From positions 1 through 64,000 of the forward strand of contig CALYQQ010000009.1 in assembly GCA_945288535.1 (NCBI GenBank): a stretch of 64,000 bases of DNA, in the 5' to 3' direction. Positions within the stretch are counted from its first letter, which is position 1; every line of letters starts with the position of its first letter. This document shows, piece by piece, positions 30,963 to 42,738 of the stretch. Source of the stretch: an uncultured Enterobacterales bacterium. Its GTDB lineage: Bacteria; Pseudomonadota; Gammaproteobacteria; Enterobacterales; CALYQQ01. The notes under the pieces are model-generated. The model was not told where the DNA came from, searched no databases, and saw only the letters and a list, made by a program, of their open reading frames with translations. A program made the position numbers and the translations under genes.

Positions 30963-32357
30963 ATGCAAAATGATACTTCTATATGGATGCACCTTGGCGC
31001 AAGTGCCTTTCATCGTGCACATCAAGCCTGGTATTTACACAAATTAATTGAACAAGGCGATGAACGTTGGTCTATTGCCCTTGGTAATATTCGAAATGAT
31101 GCCACTCCCCTTCTTGATACTTTACGTAAACAAAACGGCGAATATGTTCTTGAGACCGTATCTCCGGAAGGTCAACGACATTATGAAAAGATAACATCAA
31201 TACGTAAGATCCTAAGTTGGGATGAAAAGCTGACTTCAATTATTAAACAAGGCAGTGATAAAAAAACGAAAGTCATTGCGTTTACAGTTACAGAAGCAGG
31301 CTATTATTTAACACACGATCATAAGCTCGATCTTGAACATCCTGATATTCAAGCTGATTTACATGGTAAAAACAACACATTGTATGGTGCACTTCATGTA
31401 ATATTAGCCGAGCGTATGAAGCAAAATGGGTCGCCAATAACATTACTCAGTTGTGATAATGTTCGTCATAATGGAAAACACTTTCGTACGGGATTTTTAA
31501 CATTTTTAAAACATGCTGGTAGTACAGCGCTGTATAATTGGGTACATGATAATACGACATCCCCCAATGCTATGGTGGATAGGATCACACCGCGACCAAC
31601 GGCTGAAATTGCGGAACGGGTAAAAAAAGCAATAGGTATCGATGATAGCGTACCTGTTATGGCGGAGTCTTTTATTCAATGGGTTATAGAAGATAATTTC
31701 ATTGCGGGTCGCCCTGCTTTAGAAAATGTAGGAGTAACAATGGTTAACTCTGTTCAACCCTGGGAGGAAGCCAAGATTCGCATATTAAATGCAAGTCATT
31801 CTTGTCTTGCTTGGGCTGGGACATTAACAGGTTTAACCTATATTTATGAAGATGTGCGTTCCACCGCTATTAAACAATTCGTCTGGAACTATGTTAGTCA
31901 GGATGTTATACCTTCTTTATCGCCAAGCCCTCTTAATCTAGCTGAGTATCGAGACATCATCCTAGAACGATTTGGTAATCCTTATATTAAAGATACTAAT
32001 CAGCGTGTTGCTGCTGATGGTTTGGCTAAATTACCTGGATTTATAACGCCGACATTACTTGATTGTTATAAGACAGGCCGAACACCTAAAGCAACGGCAA
32101 TATTACCTGGACTTTTTTTCTTATTCTTACAACATTGGTATGAAGGAAAATTACCCTACCATTATCAAGACAGTCTAATGAATACAAATAGTTACCAACG
32201 TATATTTGCTTCAGTAAATCCTTTAGAACACTACATTACTGATAAAACACTCTTTTCGACACTTGCTAATAATCATGATTTTCATTCATTAATGCAACAG
32301 ACGGTAGATCGTCTAAAACAGTGGTTAACAATGCCTAAAACACCATTAACACGATAA
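30963..32357 (+). CDS. dalD: D-arabinitol 4-dehydrogenase
   Basis: 464-residue polyol dehydrogenase of the mannitol/long-chain dehydrogenase family, oxidising D-arabinitol to D-xylulose with NAD. The match to Klebsiella-type DalD is strong throughout: ASAFHRAHQAWYLH at the N-terminus, AFTVTEAGYYL, LLSCDNVRHNGK, MVDRITPRPTAE, and the catalytic region EEAKIRILNASHSCLAWAG with the family Lys. ATG 30963 is preferred over GTG 30954 because AGGTGAG precedes it. No transporter or xylulokinase gene is adjacent, so the uptake route is not seen. Confidence 0.88.
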   Translation: MQNDTSIWMHLGASAFHRAHQAWYLHKLIEQGDERWSIALGNIRNDATPLLDTLRKQNGEYVLETVSPEGQRHYEKITSIRKILSWDEKLTSIIKQGSDKKTKVIAFTVTEAGYYLTHDHKLDLEHPDIQADLHGKNNTLYGALHVILAERMKQNGSPITLLSCDNVRHNGKHFRTGFLTFLKHAGSTALYNWVHDNTTSPNAMVDRITPRPTAEIAERVKKAIGIDDSVPVMAESFIQWVIEDNFIAGRPALENVGVTMVNSVQPWEEAKIRILNASHSCLAWAGTLTGLTYIYEDVRSTAIKQFVWNYVSQDVIPSLSPSPLNLAEYRDIILERFGNPYIKDTNQRVAADGLAKLPGFITPTLLDCYKTGRTPKATAILPGLFFLFLQHWYEGKLPYHYQDSLMNTNSYQRIFASVNPLEHYITDKTLFSTLANNHDFHSLMQQTVDRLKQWLTMPKTPLTR

Positions 32358-32746
32358 GTAAATTAAATAAGGTATTATGTTAGCAAAATAAAAAGACGAA
32401 TAACTTTGAATTATGTAATCCTGCAATACGCCAATAATCGTTTTTTAATAAGTTATCTTTAGCTTATCTAATGAGAATGTCTTTCCCATAATTTTTAATA
32501 ACGTGACTAATTTCGAGTTACTTAGATACTATATCAGCCAGTATAACCATTTTAGTGCTTATTTTTTAAGGCTGATATTCTGATAATGTTAAGATGTTTA
32601 AACTTTATTTGATAATAAAGAGATTTAGATAATTGCAAATAAATAAGTATAATAAACACTCCCTTCAGATGTAACGATACTATTATAAATTTAAATTGTG
32701 ATTAACCTCGATTTACTCCTTTTAATTTAGTAAGGTTAAAAAGCAT
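32358..32746. other. Convergent intergenic region
   Basis: Spacer between the 3' ends of dalD and wrbA. AT-rich; no gene and no strong terminator hairpin seen. Confidence 0.4.
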
Positions 32747-33355
32747 TTAGTCGGCACAAAACACTAATTTCCTCGTAATTTCAGCAACATACCTCCCTTG
32801 AAAACGGGCAATATCCAACTCAACATCTGAAGGTTGACGAGCACCATCCGCACCTGCAATAGTTGTCGCACCATATGGTGTTCCTCCACGAATCTCATTA
32901 ATCTTATTCATTGCTGGATGTCCATAGCCTGGCGCTACAATGAGCATACCATGGTGAGCAAGCGTAACCCATGTTGAAATAATTGTCTGTTCTTGTCCTC
33001 CCATTGTTCCTGTTGAGCTAAATACACTGCCTACTTTACCACGCAATTCACCTTTTGCCCAAAGAGACCCCGTTTGATCTAAAAATGTCCTCATTTGACC
33101 CGCCATATTACCAAAACGTGTTGGCGTACCAATAATAATCGCATCATAATTAACTAGCTCTTTAGGTGATGCTATTTCTGCTTTCTGATCTGTTTTGCCA
33201 CCAGCGTTGATAAAGGCATCTGGAGGCATTGTTTCCGGTACTCGTTTTATATAGACGTCACTATGCTGAACATTAGCCGCACCTTCTGCTATAGCATAAG
33301 CCATCTTTTCGATGTGACCATACATTGAATAATATAGTATGATAATTTTTGACAT
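32747..33355 (-). CDS. wrbA: NAD(P)H:quinone oxidoreductase WrbA
   Basis: 202-residue flavodoxin-like FMN protein that reduces quinones by two electrons and protects against quinone redox cycling. Diagnostic segments are [14 protein letters not shown] for the FMN phosphate loop, [29 protein letters not shown] and [11 protein letters not shown]. Length is that of WrbA. Monocistronic on the minus strand. A link with quinone-type polyketide made elsewhere in the window would be speculation. Confidence 0.93.
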   Translation of the reverse strand: MSKIIILYYSMYGHIEKMAYAIAEGAANVQHSDVYIKRVPETMPPDAFINAGGKTDQKAEIASPKELVNYDAIIIGTPTRFGNMAGQMRTFLDQTGSLWAKGELRGKVGSVFSSTGTMGGQEQTIISTWVTLAHHGMLIVAPGYGHPAMNKINEIRGGTPYGATTIAGADGARQPSDVELDIARFQGRYVAEITRKLVFCAD

Positions 33356-33580
33356 GATCTTTTCCTAATTAAACGATAAATTAATGCTAAATTCACAGTA
33401 TGTTTTAATTATTTAGCTCATATAAAAGATATTTTATTAAAATGAAGTATAGGACAAGAAAAGCAATTAAGACTTAATAAGTAGAATTACGTATATTAGC
33501 AATATACTTTATACTATAGCCATAAAATACTATTGCTAATATCGACTATGAGCAGAAAAAATAACGATCAATAAATTAAA

Positions 33581-33608
33581 CAAAATAAAAAAAGGGATCG
33601 AGGATCCC
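33581..33608 (-). terminator. Intrinsic terminator after the epimerase gene
   Basis: Stem GGGATC/GATCCC (33594-33608) with a three-base loop, followed on the minus strand by seven T residues and a further T-rich tail. Confidence 0.85.
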
Positions 33609-33632
33609 CTTATAACAAACTTCTCATTTTAG

Positions 33633-34589
33633 TTATTTTCGATAAAATTCATTTTTTACTGTGTTGGTAATACCTTCATCTAATGACACAGGTGCTACAA
33701 ATGGACAATTTGGTAAATTGTTTGATTTAAATTGCGTCCGAGCACAAAACTTCTTAATACGAATAGAACTAACGGTAAATTCTTTTCCTGTTATTTTAGA
33801 TAATAAATCAAAACAATATCCACCAAACATACCAAAGATATAAGGAATACGAATATTGTTTTTTTTCAGGCCTAACGCTGTAGAAATGACTCCCGTCAAC
33901 TCTTTCATATTAAAATCAGGTTTATCAACATAATTAAAAATATGGAGTCCTTCTAATAGCGTCGTTGCGTATGACAAAAATGCACTTACATTTTCAACAT
34001 AAGCCATCGATTTTTTATTATGACCTGAACCTATCATAAGAAAGCGGCCACTCGCTATTTGCCTAAATAAGTTATAGACATTACCTCGATTATTTTCACC
34101 AAAAACAACGGTTGGACGAACAATAACTAACGAACGATCATTCGCTTCTTGTTGCCAACTATTATAAACACGCTCGGCGGCTAATTTTGATTTACCATAA
34201 TCATTAAAAGGATTAAAATTACCGTCTTCTCCGGTTTCGTTTTCAACAAAACCATATACAGCGACTGACGAAGTAAAAATAATATGTTTGATCGCTAATG
34301 TATGTGCAGCATCACAGACATTTTTTGCGCCAGTTACATTAACATCATAGTAGAGACTAATAGGTTTAACGTTATCTTTATGTTCTGCCGCCAAATTTAT
34401 AATAATTTGACATCCTTCTAATGCAGATATCAATGTTTCTGGTTTCGTTACATCACAATAACGCCATAGTTCTGGAAATGTATCACTTTTATTTTTATCC
34501 AAAATAACAAATGATCTATTTTCATCTGTTAATCTTTTAGCAAGGCGACTTCCAATAAAACCTGAACCGCCTATCAACGCAATTTTCAT
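33633..34589 (-). CDS. NAD-dependent epimerase/dehydratase family protein
   Basis: 318-residue extended SDR with the nucleotide-binding GGSGFIGSR near the N-terminus, FTSSVAVYG, and the catalytic YGKSK (Tyr and Lys). Sugar-nucleotide epimerase or reductase is the likely class; the exact substrate is unclear. The last 80 residues are basic and partly hydrophobic. The gene is four bases downstream of a glycosyltransferase gene, so the two form a small envelope-polysaccharide operon ending at a clear terminator. Confidence 0.8.
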   Translation of the reverse strand: MKIALIGGSGFIGSRLAKRLTDENRSFVILDKNKSDTFPELWRYCDVTKPETLISALEGCQIIINLAAEHKDNVKPISLYYDVNVTGAKNVCDAAHTLAIKHIIFTSSVAVYGFVENETGEDGNFNPFNDYGKSKLAAERVYNSWQQEANDRSLVIVRPTVVFGENNRGNVYNLFRQIASGRFLMIGSGHNKKSMAYVENVSAFLSYATTLLEGLHIFNYVDKPDFNMKELTGVISTALGLKKNNIRIPYIFGMFGGYCFDLLSKITGKEFTVSSIRIKKFCARTQFKSNNLPNCPFVAPVSLDEGITNTVKNEFYRK

Positions 34590-34593
34590 ATTA

Positions 34594-35703
34594 TTACCTA
34601 CTATTTATTAACGCTTTATATTCATGTTTAGTTTTTCGGTACATTGTTTCGAAAGTAAAAGCATTAAAGAAAATAGCTTCACCTTGGCGACCAAAGCATT
34701 CCCTTTTTTCCGATGAACCCATTAGTTGATCTAACTTTTCAGCAAGCTGCGTAACATCTCCTCGACGGACAATAAAACCGGTATGATTATCTCTTACAGA
34801 TTCTCTTACCCCTCCAACATCGGAAGCTATAACAGGCAAACCAGCACGCATTGCTTCTAAAATACTACGGGGAAATCCTTCCCAATTAGAAATTAATAAA
34901 AAGATATCACTGCAATTTAATAACATCTCTACATCACTGCGCTCTCCCAGAAAATTAACTTTATTTTCTAGTTTTAATTCAGCAACTAACTTTTTTAATT
35001 CACTCTCCATTTTACCTTTGCCTACCAAATCTAATACCCAGTTTTTGATATGACATTGCGATAAGGCCAACAATAATGTTTTGTGATCTTTTTGTTCTGA
35101 GAAACGCGCAACACTGATTAAACGAATAACAGTATGTTGTTGGCGCATCGTATAATCAGGTGCCACTATGGGTAATGGCATTCCATTATGAATGATGACT
35201 TGTTTTTGTTTATCGGCAACACGATGCTTAATAGCAAGTAATTTATCTTGCTTAGAAACCGTTATAATTTTATCGGTCAAATGTGCAAAAATACGTTCGA
35301 TCAGGATATAAAGTTTTCTTTTCTTTTCAGCGATGCCATTTGCAAAAGACCAACCATGGGCTGTAAAAATAACGGGAATATTAGAACCGACTAACGCTAA
35401 TCGGCCAATAATTCCTGCTTTCGAAGAATGTAAAGACACTAAATCAGGTTTTAATTGCTTAATTAACTTACGTAATTGCCATGTACAAATAATATCTTTA
35501 ATTGGTGATATTTCTCTAACTAAAGAATTAAGAATTTTTACGGTGATATTTTGTGCTGTCAATAGCTTAACCAGCGCACCGTTTTCACCAACAATAACAA
35601 CAGGTATATGACCTTCATTCTGCAATCTTATACAGAGATCTTTAACATGAATTTGCGCCCCACCAATTTCATCTGCTTTTGTTATTACATAGCAAATTTT
35701 CAT
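34594..35703 (-). CDS. GT-B fold glycosyltransferase family 4 protein
   Basis: 369-residue glycosyltransferase. The N-terminal lobe begins CYVITKADEIGGAQIH, the donor lobe has ISVARFSEQKDH and LVGKGKMESELKK, and the family motif SNWEGFPRSILEAMRAGLPV, here followed by IASDVGG, contains the E-x7-E pair that holds the nucleotide sugar. Acts at the cytosolic face of the inner membrane on a lipid-linked or LPS acceptor. The acceptor is not known. No other polysaccharide genes flank the pair. Confidence 0.85.
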   Translation of the reverse strand: MKICYVITKADEIGGAQIHVKDLCIRLQNEGHIPVVIVGENGALVKLLTAQNITVKILNSLVREISPIKDIICTWQLRKLIKQLKPDLVSLHSSKAGIIGRLALVGSNIPVIFTAHGWSFANGIAEKKRKLYILIERIFAHLTDKIITVSKQDKLLAIKHRVADKQKQVIIHNGMPLPIVAPDYTMRQQHTVIRLISVARFSEQKDHKTLLLALSQCHIKNWVLDLVGKGKMESELKKLVAELKLENKVNFLGERSDVEMLLNCSDIFLLISNWEGFPRSILEAMRAGLPVIASDVGGVRESVRDNHTGFIVRRGDVTQLAEKLDQLMGSSEKRECFGRQGEAIFFNAFTFETMYRKTKHEYKALINSR

Positions 35704-36096
35704 CCTACTCCTTACCTGTATAACATCTATTATTATGACAGCTAAAATAAACTTAATATGATAACTTTAATTGAAATAAATAAGTTTTTTGGCATAATAT
35801 TTCATTAATAATGTTATTTCTAGCAAAATGTCTTGTGTTATGGTTGATGGGAAATAACTAAATATAATATTTATATAATGAATTCTTATTATTATAAATA
35901 TAACATAGGAGATATATGCTAATAAATATCCTATGAAATTTAAAGCAAAAAAAATAAAAATGATCTTAATATAAGATCATTTTTATTTTTTCGATGATAT
36001 ATTAATAAGAATAAATTTTTTATTTTAAATAAGCATAGAAAATAAACTTATTTCCTCTCATAATTTAATCAACAATAAAGATAGTGGTCATTTAGT
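35704..36096. other. Intergenic region between fumC and the glycosyltransferase gene
   Basis: AT-rich; contains the long hairpin terminator of fumC (35949-35991) and presumably the promoter of the glycosyltransferase/epimerase pair to its left. Confidence 0.5.
35949..35991. terminator. Long hairpin terminator downstream of fumC
   Basis: 20-bp perfect stem with a three-base loop; the core is TGATCTTA/TAAGATCA and the outer arms are A-rich and T-rich, so it can terminate in both directions. It lies about 105 bases after the fumC stop. Confidence 0.8.
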
Positions 36097-37494
36097 TTAT
36101 TTAGCTCCATTACCAACCATATCTTCAGGTCGCACCCATTGATCAAATTCTTTCTCTGTCAAATAATTTAACTTCAATGCTGATTGCTTTAAAGTGATCC
36201 CTTCTTTATGGGCTTTTTTAGCAATTTCGGCCGCTTTATCATAGCCAATATGTGTATTTAACGCAGTCACCAACATAAGCGAATCATTGAGTAATTTTGT
36301 GATCCTTTCACGATTAGGTGTTATACCAATCGCACAATAGTTGTTAAAACTTTCCATACCTTCTGCAAGTAATCTGACAGACTGTAGAAAATTATTAATG
36401 ATCATAGGGCGATATACATTCAGTTCAAAATTACCTGAAGCACCACCAAAACTGATAGCCACATCATTACCCATAACTTGGGCACATAACATCGTCATTG
36501 CTTCGCATTGTGTTGGATTAACCTTACCCGGCATAATTGAACTGCCCGGCTCGTTTTCAGGAATAGTTATTTCGCCAATACCACATCGTGGACCAGAAGC
36601 CAACCAGCGAACATCATTAGCAATTTTCATTAATGACGCTGCAAGCCCTTTTAATGCTCCATGGGTTTGTACTAATGCATCACATGCACTGAGAGCTTCA
36701 AATTTATTCGGCGCTGTTTTAAACGGAAGTTTGGTCAATTTACTTAGCTCTTCTGCAACACGTACCGCATATTCTGAATGTGTATTAAGGCCCGTTCCTA
36801 CTGCAGTTCCCCCTAAAGCAAGCTCACTTAAATGTGGCAAGGTATGTTCAATATTGTGTGAATGGTATTCTAACATTGCGGCCCAACCAGAAATTTCTTG
36901 GCCTAAAGTTAATGGTGTTGCGTCTTGAAGATGCGTACGACCAATTTTTACAATATCTTTATAAGTATTTGCTTTCTTAGCCAAGGTTTTTTGTAATGCC
37001 TCCAATGAAGGTAATAATGAATGTTTAATTGCGATAATTGCGGCAACATGCATTGCAGTTGGAAAAACATCATTAGAGCTTTGACTTTTATTAACATCAT
37101 CATTCGGATGTATTAAGCGTTCATTACCTCTGGCACCGCCAAGAATTTCACTGGCACGATTAGCTAATACTTCATTCATATTCATATTAGTTTGTGTACC
37201 CGAACCCGTTTGCCAAATTGATAAGGGAAATTCTGTTGGATGTTTACCTGCCAAAACTTCATCTGCAGCAGCAATAATTGCATCGCCTTTTTTAGTATCG
37301 AGCAGATTAAGCGCCATATTAACACGGGCAGCAGCACGTTTGGTCATCGCCAATGCATAAATTAATGCGCTTGGCATTTTTTCAACTGAGATATGAAAAT
37401 GTTCTAGAGAACGTTGAGTTTGCGCTCCCCATAATTGATTTTCTGGTACCTCAATTGTGCCCATAGAGTCTTTTTCAATACGTGTAGCAGCCAT
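36097..37494 (-). CDS. fumC: Class II fumarate hydratase
   Basis: 465-residue iron-free fumarase converting fumarate and malate in the TCA cycle. Signature [11 protein letters not shown] with the flexible loop, [16 protein letters not shown] and [14 protein letters not shown] are present and complete; the length is that of the homotetramer-forming family. Monocistronic, followed by a strong hairpin. The sequence separates it from aspartase and argininosuccinate lyase by the NE(V)LANRASE context. Confidence 0.95.
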   Translation of the reverse strand: MAATRIEKDSMGTIEVPENQLWGAQTQRSLEHFHISVEKMPSALIYALAMTKRAAARVNMALNLLDTKKGDAIIAAADEVLAGKHPTEFPLSIWQTGSGTQTNMNMNEVLANRASEILGGARGNERLIHPNDDVNKSQSSNDVFPTAMHVAAIIAIKHSLLPSLEALQKTLAKKANTYKDIVKIGRTHLQDATPLTLGQEISGWAAMLEYHSHNIEHTLPHLSELALGGTAVGTGLNTHSEYAVRVAEELSKLTKLPFKTAPNKFEALSACDALVQTHGALKGLAASLMKIANDVRWLASGPRCGIGEITIPENEPGSSIMPGKVNPTQCEAMTMLCAQVMGNDVAISFGGASGNFELNVYRPMIINNFLQSVRLLAEGMESFNNYCAIGITPNRERITKLLNDSLMLVTALNTHIGYDKAAEIAKKAHKEGITLKQSALKLNYLTEKEFDQWVRPEDMVGNGAK

Positions 37495-37779
37495 TTTACC
37501 CCCCTATCATTGAATATTAGTAATATTCATACCCTAACATTATTCATATCACGACGATCTTGTGAGTAATGTCATTAGATAAAATTAATCATATGCAATT
37601 TGAAATTGATTATCATTATCGCTCTATGCTAAAAAATTACAATATCCCTATAATCTGGATGTGCTATCACTCCTTATTTGAAATAAAATTATTCTTTATT
37701 ATAGATAATTCTAAATGTTATATGTTTTGTGTAACGTTATGAAAATCTACGCTTATTAAAGATATATTATTGCGCTGAT

Positions 37780-38727
37780 TTATTTACGCAATTTTATTGA
37801 TTCGACTTCATGACAATTTCCTTTCATTAAAATCAAATTAGCACGTTCTCGCGTAGGTAAAATATTCTTATGCAAATTACATAAATTAATTTCTCGCCAA
37901 ACTTGTTCTGCAAGAGTAATAGCGTCGTGTTCATCCAATTGAGCATAGTTATGAAAGTAAGATTCCGGATCATTAAAAGCACTTTGCCGTAATTTTAAAA
38001 ATCGTTCTATATACCATGTTTGCAAATTTTGCTCACTAGCATCAACATAAATAGAGAAATCAACAAAATCAGAAACAAAAACTTGGTGTGGTTCATGTGG
38101 ATAATCCATACCACTTTGCAAAACATTTAACCCCTCAAGAATAACAATATCGGGTTGCTCTATTTTTTGTGTTTTATTGGGCACTATATCGTAAATAAGA
38201 TGTGAATAGACAGGGGCAGTAACACATGGTATACCTGACTTAATATCAGATACAAAACGTAATAAACTACGAATATCATAAGATTCGGGAAATCCTTTTC
38301 TTTTCATCAAACCTTTTTGTTGTAAAACGGCATTAGGATGAAGAAAACCATCTGTCGTAACAAGTTCTACTTTATTATATTCAGAACGACTTTTTAAAAG
38401 TTCTTGCAAGACTCTTGCCGTTGTACTTTTCCCTACAGCAACACTGCCTGCAATACTGATAATGTATGGAATATGTGGACTAGAAGCCCCCAGAAATTGA
38501 TCTAAAACGGTCTGCCGTTTAATATTTAAATGAACATAAAAATTGATTAACCGTGATAAAGGTAAATAGATCTCCTCTATTTCATTAAGCGATAATTCTT
38601 CATTAATACCCTGCAAGCGAGGCAACTGTTGCTCAATGGGAGGTAATGGCTCGGTATTACGCAATTTAGCCCATTGTTTCCGACTAAACTGCATATAAGG
38701 ACTATGTAATGAATGATTAAGATTCAT
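37780..38727 (-). CDS. coaA: Type I pantothenate kinase
   Basis: 315-residue cytosolic kinase for the first and regulated step of CoA synthesis. Walker [23 protein letters not shown] and the PGSYD-like region [16 protein letters not shown] identify the prokaryotic type I enzyme, as do [13 protein letters not shown] and [12 protein letters not shown]. Starts at ATG 38727. Single gene; supplies CoA needed also for phosphopantetheinylation and malonyl-CoA. Confidence 0.95.
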   Translation of the reverse strand: MNLNHSLHSPYMQFSRKQWAKLRNTEPLPPIEQQLPRLQGINEELSLNEIEEIYLPLSRLINFYVHLNIKRQTVLDQFLGASSPHIPYIISIAGSVAVGKSTTARVLQELLKSRSEYNKVELVTTDGFLHPNAVLQQKGLMKRKGFPESYDIRSLLRFVSDIKSGIPCVTAPVYSHLIYDIVPNKTQKIEQPDIVILEGLNVLQSGMDYPHEPHQVFVSDFVDFSIYVDASEQNLQTWYIERFLKLRQSAFNDPESYFHNYAQLDEHDAITLAEQVWREINLCNLHKNILPTRERANLILMKGNCHEVESIKLRK

Positions 38728-39125
38728 AATACCTAACTCACTTTGCCTTAATAATTATTATTAAAAAATTTTTATCTAACATAGTGTATTAGGCCTTAAT
38801 TAGCAACTTATTATAAAAAATAGCAAAAACAGATTATATTCTTTTTAGTTAAATAATATTCATTTTATATTGTGAGTCTGATTACACAGTGTTCTTTAAT
38901 GAATGAAAATAAAAATAGGTAGGCAAAAGGTACTTATTCACCTTAGCAGTTAACCATTTGAGTTAGTATAAATATATTTTTTCTTATTTAATCTGATTCA
39001 TAAAAATTAATAAGAAAATCACACAAATAAGATCAATCAGAACAAAAATGCACCTTACTTGTTGATTATCAACACATCAGATGCACTTTGCTCACGTTAT
39101 CATTAAATTAACGAATGTTTATTTA
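38728..39125. other. Intergenic region between sspB and coaA
   Basis: AT-rich, no recognised gene or RNA. It should hold the coaA promoter. Confidence 0.4.
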
Positions 39126-39605
39126 TTATTTTACTACACGTAAAGAAGGACGGCCTTTAGGCGGTGTTGGCGGTTTATCATTCCCATTTAAATTATTATT
39201 ATTTTTTGCTGTGTCATCTAACAATTGGAGAGGAGTTTTAATATTTTTCTGGGCCAACGCATGTTCTTCTTGTTCATAACCGGGTTCAGTATCAAACATC
39301 ATTCCGGCACCATTCTCACGAGCATAAATCGCCATAATGGCACCCATTGGTACATATACCTGACGTGGAACGCCACTAAAACGTGCACTGAACTCAATTT
39401 CAGTTTGACTCATTGAGAAATTAGCAGTCGCGTTTGGCGCTATATTTAATACTATACGACCTTCTTGAACAAACTCTGTTGGAATAATAGTGCCGATATA
39501 TTCAGCATTTACGACCAAAAGAGGCGTTAATTGATTATCTAATAACCAATCATAAAGTGCGCGGAGTATATAAGGTCTACGCGGTGACATATGCGACGTT
39601 TCCAT
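39126..39605 (-). CDS. sspB: ClpXP adaptor (stringent starvation protein B)
   Basis: 159-residue SspB, which binds ssrA-tagged proteins and delivers them to ClpXP. The folded domain (SPRRPYILRALYDWLLDNQ through YARENGAGMMF) is conserved; a linker of low complexity follows and the last residues RPSLRVVK are the ClpX-docking tail. The gene follows sspA by five bases, as in E. coli. Confidence 0.95.
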   Translation of the reverse strand: METSHMSPRRPYILRALYDWLLDNQLTPLLVVNAEYIGTIIPTEFVQEGRIVLNIAPNATANFSMSQTEIEFSARFSGVPRQVYVPMGAIMAIYARENGAGMMFDTEPGYEQEEHALAQKNIKTPLQLLDDTAKNNNNLNGNDKPPTPPKGRPSLRVVK

Positions 39606-39610
39606 TTATA

Positions 39611-40252
39611 TTAACCTCTAACGTGTAACCGCATCTCTTTTTCTGCGTCAGAAAGAGATGACAGGAATGAGTCTCTTTCAAAAACACGATTCATATAAAC
39701 TTTTATTTCTTTTGAACCGGTACCAGTTAAGTCTATCCCTAATAAAGGTAACCGCCATAATAAAGGTGCAAGATAGCAATCAATTAAACTAAATTCCTCA
39801 TTCATAAAATAAGGATTTTCATTAAATATGGGCGCGATCGACAATAATTCTTCGCGTAATTGTTTACGTGCTGTTTCTGCCTCTCTCACACCACCATGCG
39901 TAATTTTATGCATTAATGAATACCAGTCGTGTTCAATGCGATACATCATTAAGCGACTAGATGCTCTGGCAACAGGATAAACTGGCATTAATGGAGGATG
40001 AGGAAAACGTTCATCCAAATATTCCATGATGATACGAGATTGGTACAGCGTAAGCTCACGATCAACTAACGTCGGAACACTTTGATAAGGATTAAGATCT
40101 ATTAAATCCTGTGGTAAATTACTAAAGTCTACCTGCTCAATTTCAACACTCACACCTTTTTCAGCCAATACAATACGTACCTGATGGCTATATATATCAG
40201 TTGGCCCGGAAAATAGTGTCATTACCGAACGCTTGTTGGCAGCGACAGCCAT
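39611..40252 (-). CDS. sspA: Stringent starvation protein A
   Basis: 213-residue glutathione-S-transferase-fold protein that binds RNA polymerase and is needed for acid and starvation responses. I place the start at ATG 40252 (MAVAANKRSVMTLFSGPTD, the usual N-terminus) with GGAGG five bases upstream; an upstream in-frame ATG adds ten residues unlike the family. PPLMPVYPVARA, the RNA polymerase-contacting surface, is conserved. Forms an operon with sspB. Confidence 0.95.
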   Translation of the reverse strand: MAVAANKRSVMTLFSGPTDIYSHQVRIVLAEKGVSVEIEQVDFSNLPQDLIDLNPYQSVPTLVDRELTLYQSRIIMEYLDERFPHPPLMPVYPVARASSRLMMYRIEHDWYSLMHKITHGGVREAETARKQLREELLSIAPIFNENPYFMNEEFSLIDCYLAPLLWRLPLLGIDLTGTGSKEIKVYMNRVFERDSFLSSLSDAEKEMRLHVRG

Positions 40253-40699
40253 AAAAACCTCCAAGTTTTCTAAATATAACAATGTATTAATACTGCTAGC
40301 ATAATTTTACTTAATATCAGTGTTAACACTTGTCAACTAAATAATTGTACGTCAACTGGCGAATAGTTTATCAGATTTTAACAAACTTGCGCAGCCATAA
40401 CAGGAAATTAAAAAGAATAAATAATGAAATCCTATCTTGGCCTATACATAAAATAGTCACAATGTATTATTAATATCGTGGTGGCAAGAAGATACTTAAA
40501 AGCGTATTTTGACTAAAAGCATAATGATAAAATGCCACCACAATGAATATGTGCCAAAGGAAATGTATCATTAAAATGATGTTACTTTAGTTTAGCCGAC
40601 ATCAACTAATAAAATGGTTTCAAATAAATTTTAATTTAACTTCATAAATAATAAAAAACCGCTGAAATCAGCGGTTTTTTATTGCCAAACGCAATATAA
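40253..40699. other. Intergenic region between rpsI and sspA
   Basis: Contains the rpsI terminator (40653-40682) and probably the sspA promoter. Nothing else is recognised. Confidence 0.5.
40653..40682. terminator. Intrinsic terminator of rplM-rpsI
   Basis: Hairpin CCGCTGA/TCAGCGG with a short loop, flanked by A6 on one side and T6 on the other, just after the rpsI stop. Confidence 0.92.
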
Positions 40700-41095
<396 letters not shown>

Positions 41096-41107
41096 CTATA
41101 ATCCCAA

Positions 41108-42122
<1,015 letters not shown>

Positions 42123-42542
42123 ATGACCTGGCAATATGCAGTAATTGGTCTAATTGTAGGTTTTAGCTTTGGTATTCTTACCATGTATCCAACGATAAAA
42201 AAGTCAAAAAAACAAAAAATATTGCAACAAGAATTGGCTAAAACAAAAAATGAGTTAGATGTTTATCGTCAAGAATTAGTTAATCATTTTGCCCGGAGTG
42301 CTGAACTTTTAAAAAGCATGGCTAATGATTATCATCAATTACACCAACATATGGTAAGCAGTTCATCAATTCTACTTTCAACAGAAGGAAATGAGGCTAA
42401 GCCCCTTGAAAATAACGAAGCTATCCCAACTATTATAAATACATCGATTAAAAATCAATCAGACGAAGAGGAGCATCCACCACGCGATTATACTGAAGAA
42501 TCATCAGGGTTATTGCGTTCAAAAGAGGAAGAAAATAAGTAG
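42123..42542 (+). CDS. zapG: Z-ring associated protein ZapG (YhcB)
   Basis: 139-residue inner-membrane protein with one N-terminal helix (residues 5-22), a coiled-coil middle (ELAKTKNELDVYRQELVNHFARSAELL) and an acidic disordered tail, the exact layout of DUF1043/YhcB. It takes part in coordinating cell division and envelope growth. Sits between the ribosomal protein genes and degQ-degS, as in E. coli. GGAG precedes the ATG. Confidence 0.92.
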   Translation: MTWQYAVIGLIVGFSFGILTMYPTIKKSKKQKILQQELAKTKNELDVYRQELVNHFARSAELLKSMANDYHQLHQHMVSSSSILLSTEGNEAKPLENNEAIPTIINTSIKNQSDEEEHPPRDYTEESSGLLRSKEEENK

Positions 42543-42738
42543 CGTAGTTTAATATAGCAATATGCTAATCTTCCTATTATTAGAGGATGAGTTGATAATA
42601 CGTAATATAGTTGCTTATTGACTAGGAACTTAGCTATGCGTTATTTGTCTGAAAACTACAGTCGTTCATATTTTAGGTTTTATTATTTTAACTATCTCTA
42701 ACCTCACATTATTCAGAATTAGGAGCATTATTATCAAA

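Noticed and set aside
32747-33355. WrbA as part of the polyketide pathway
   Set aside because: It is more than 14 kb away, is a common housekeeping gene, and has no sequence link to the cluster.
36341-36928. 195-residue frame opposite fumC
   Set aside because: Shadow of the conserved fumC coding sequence, with no ribosome binding site or known family.
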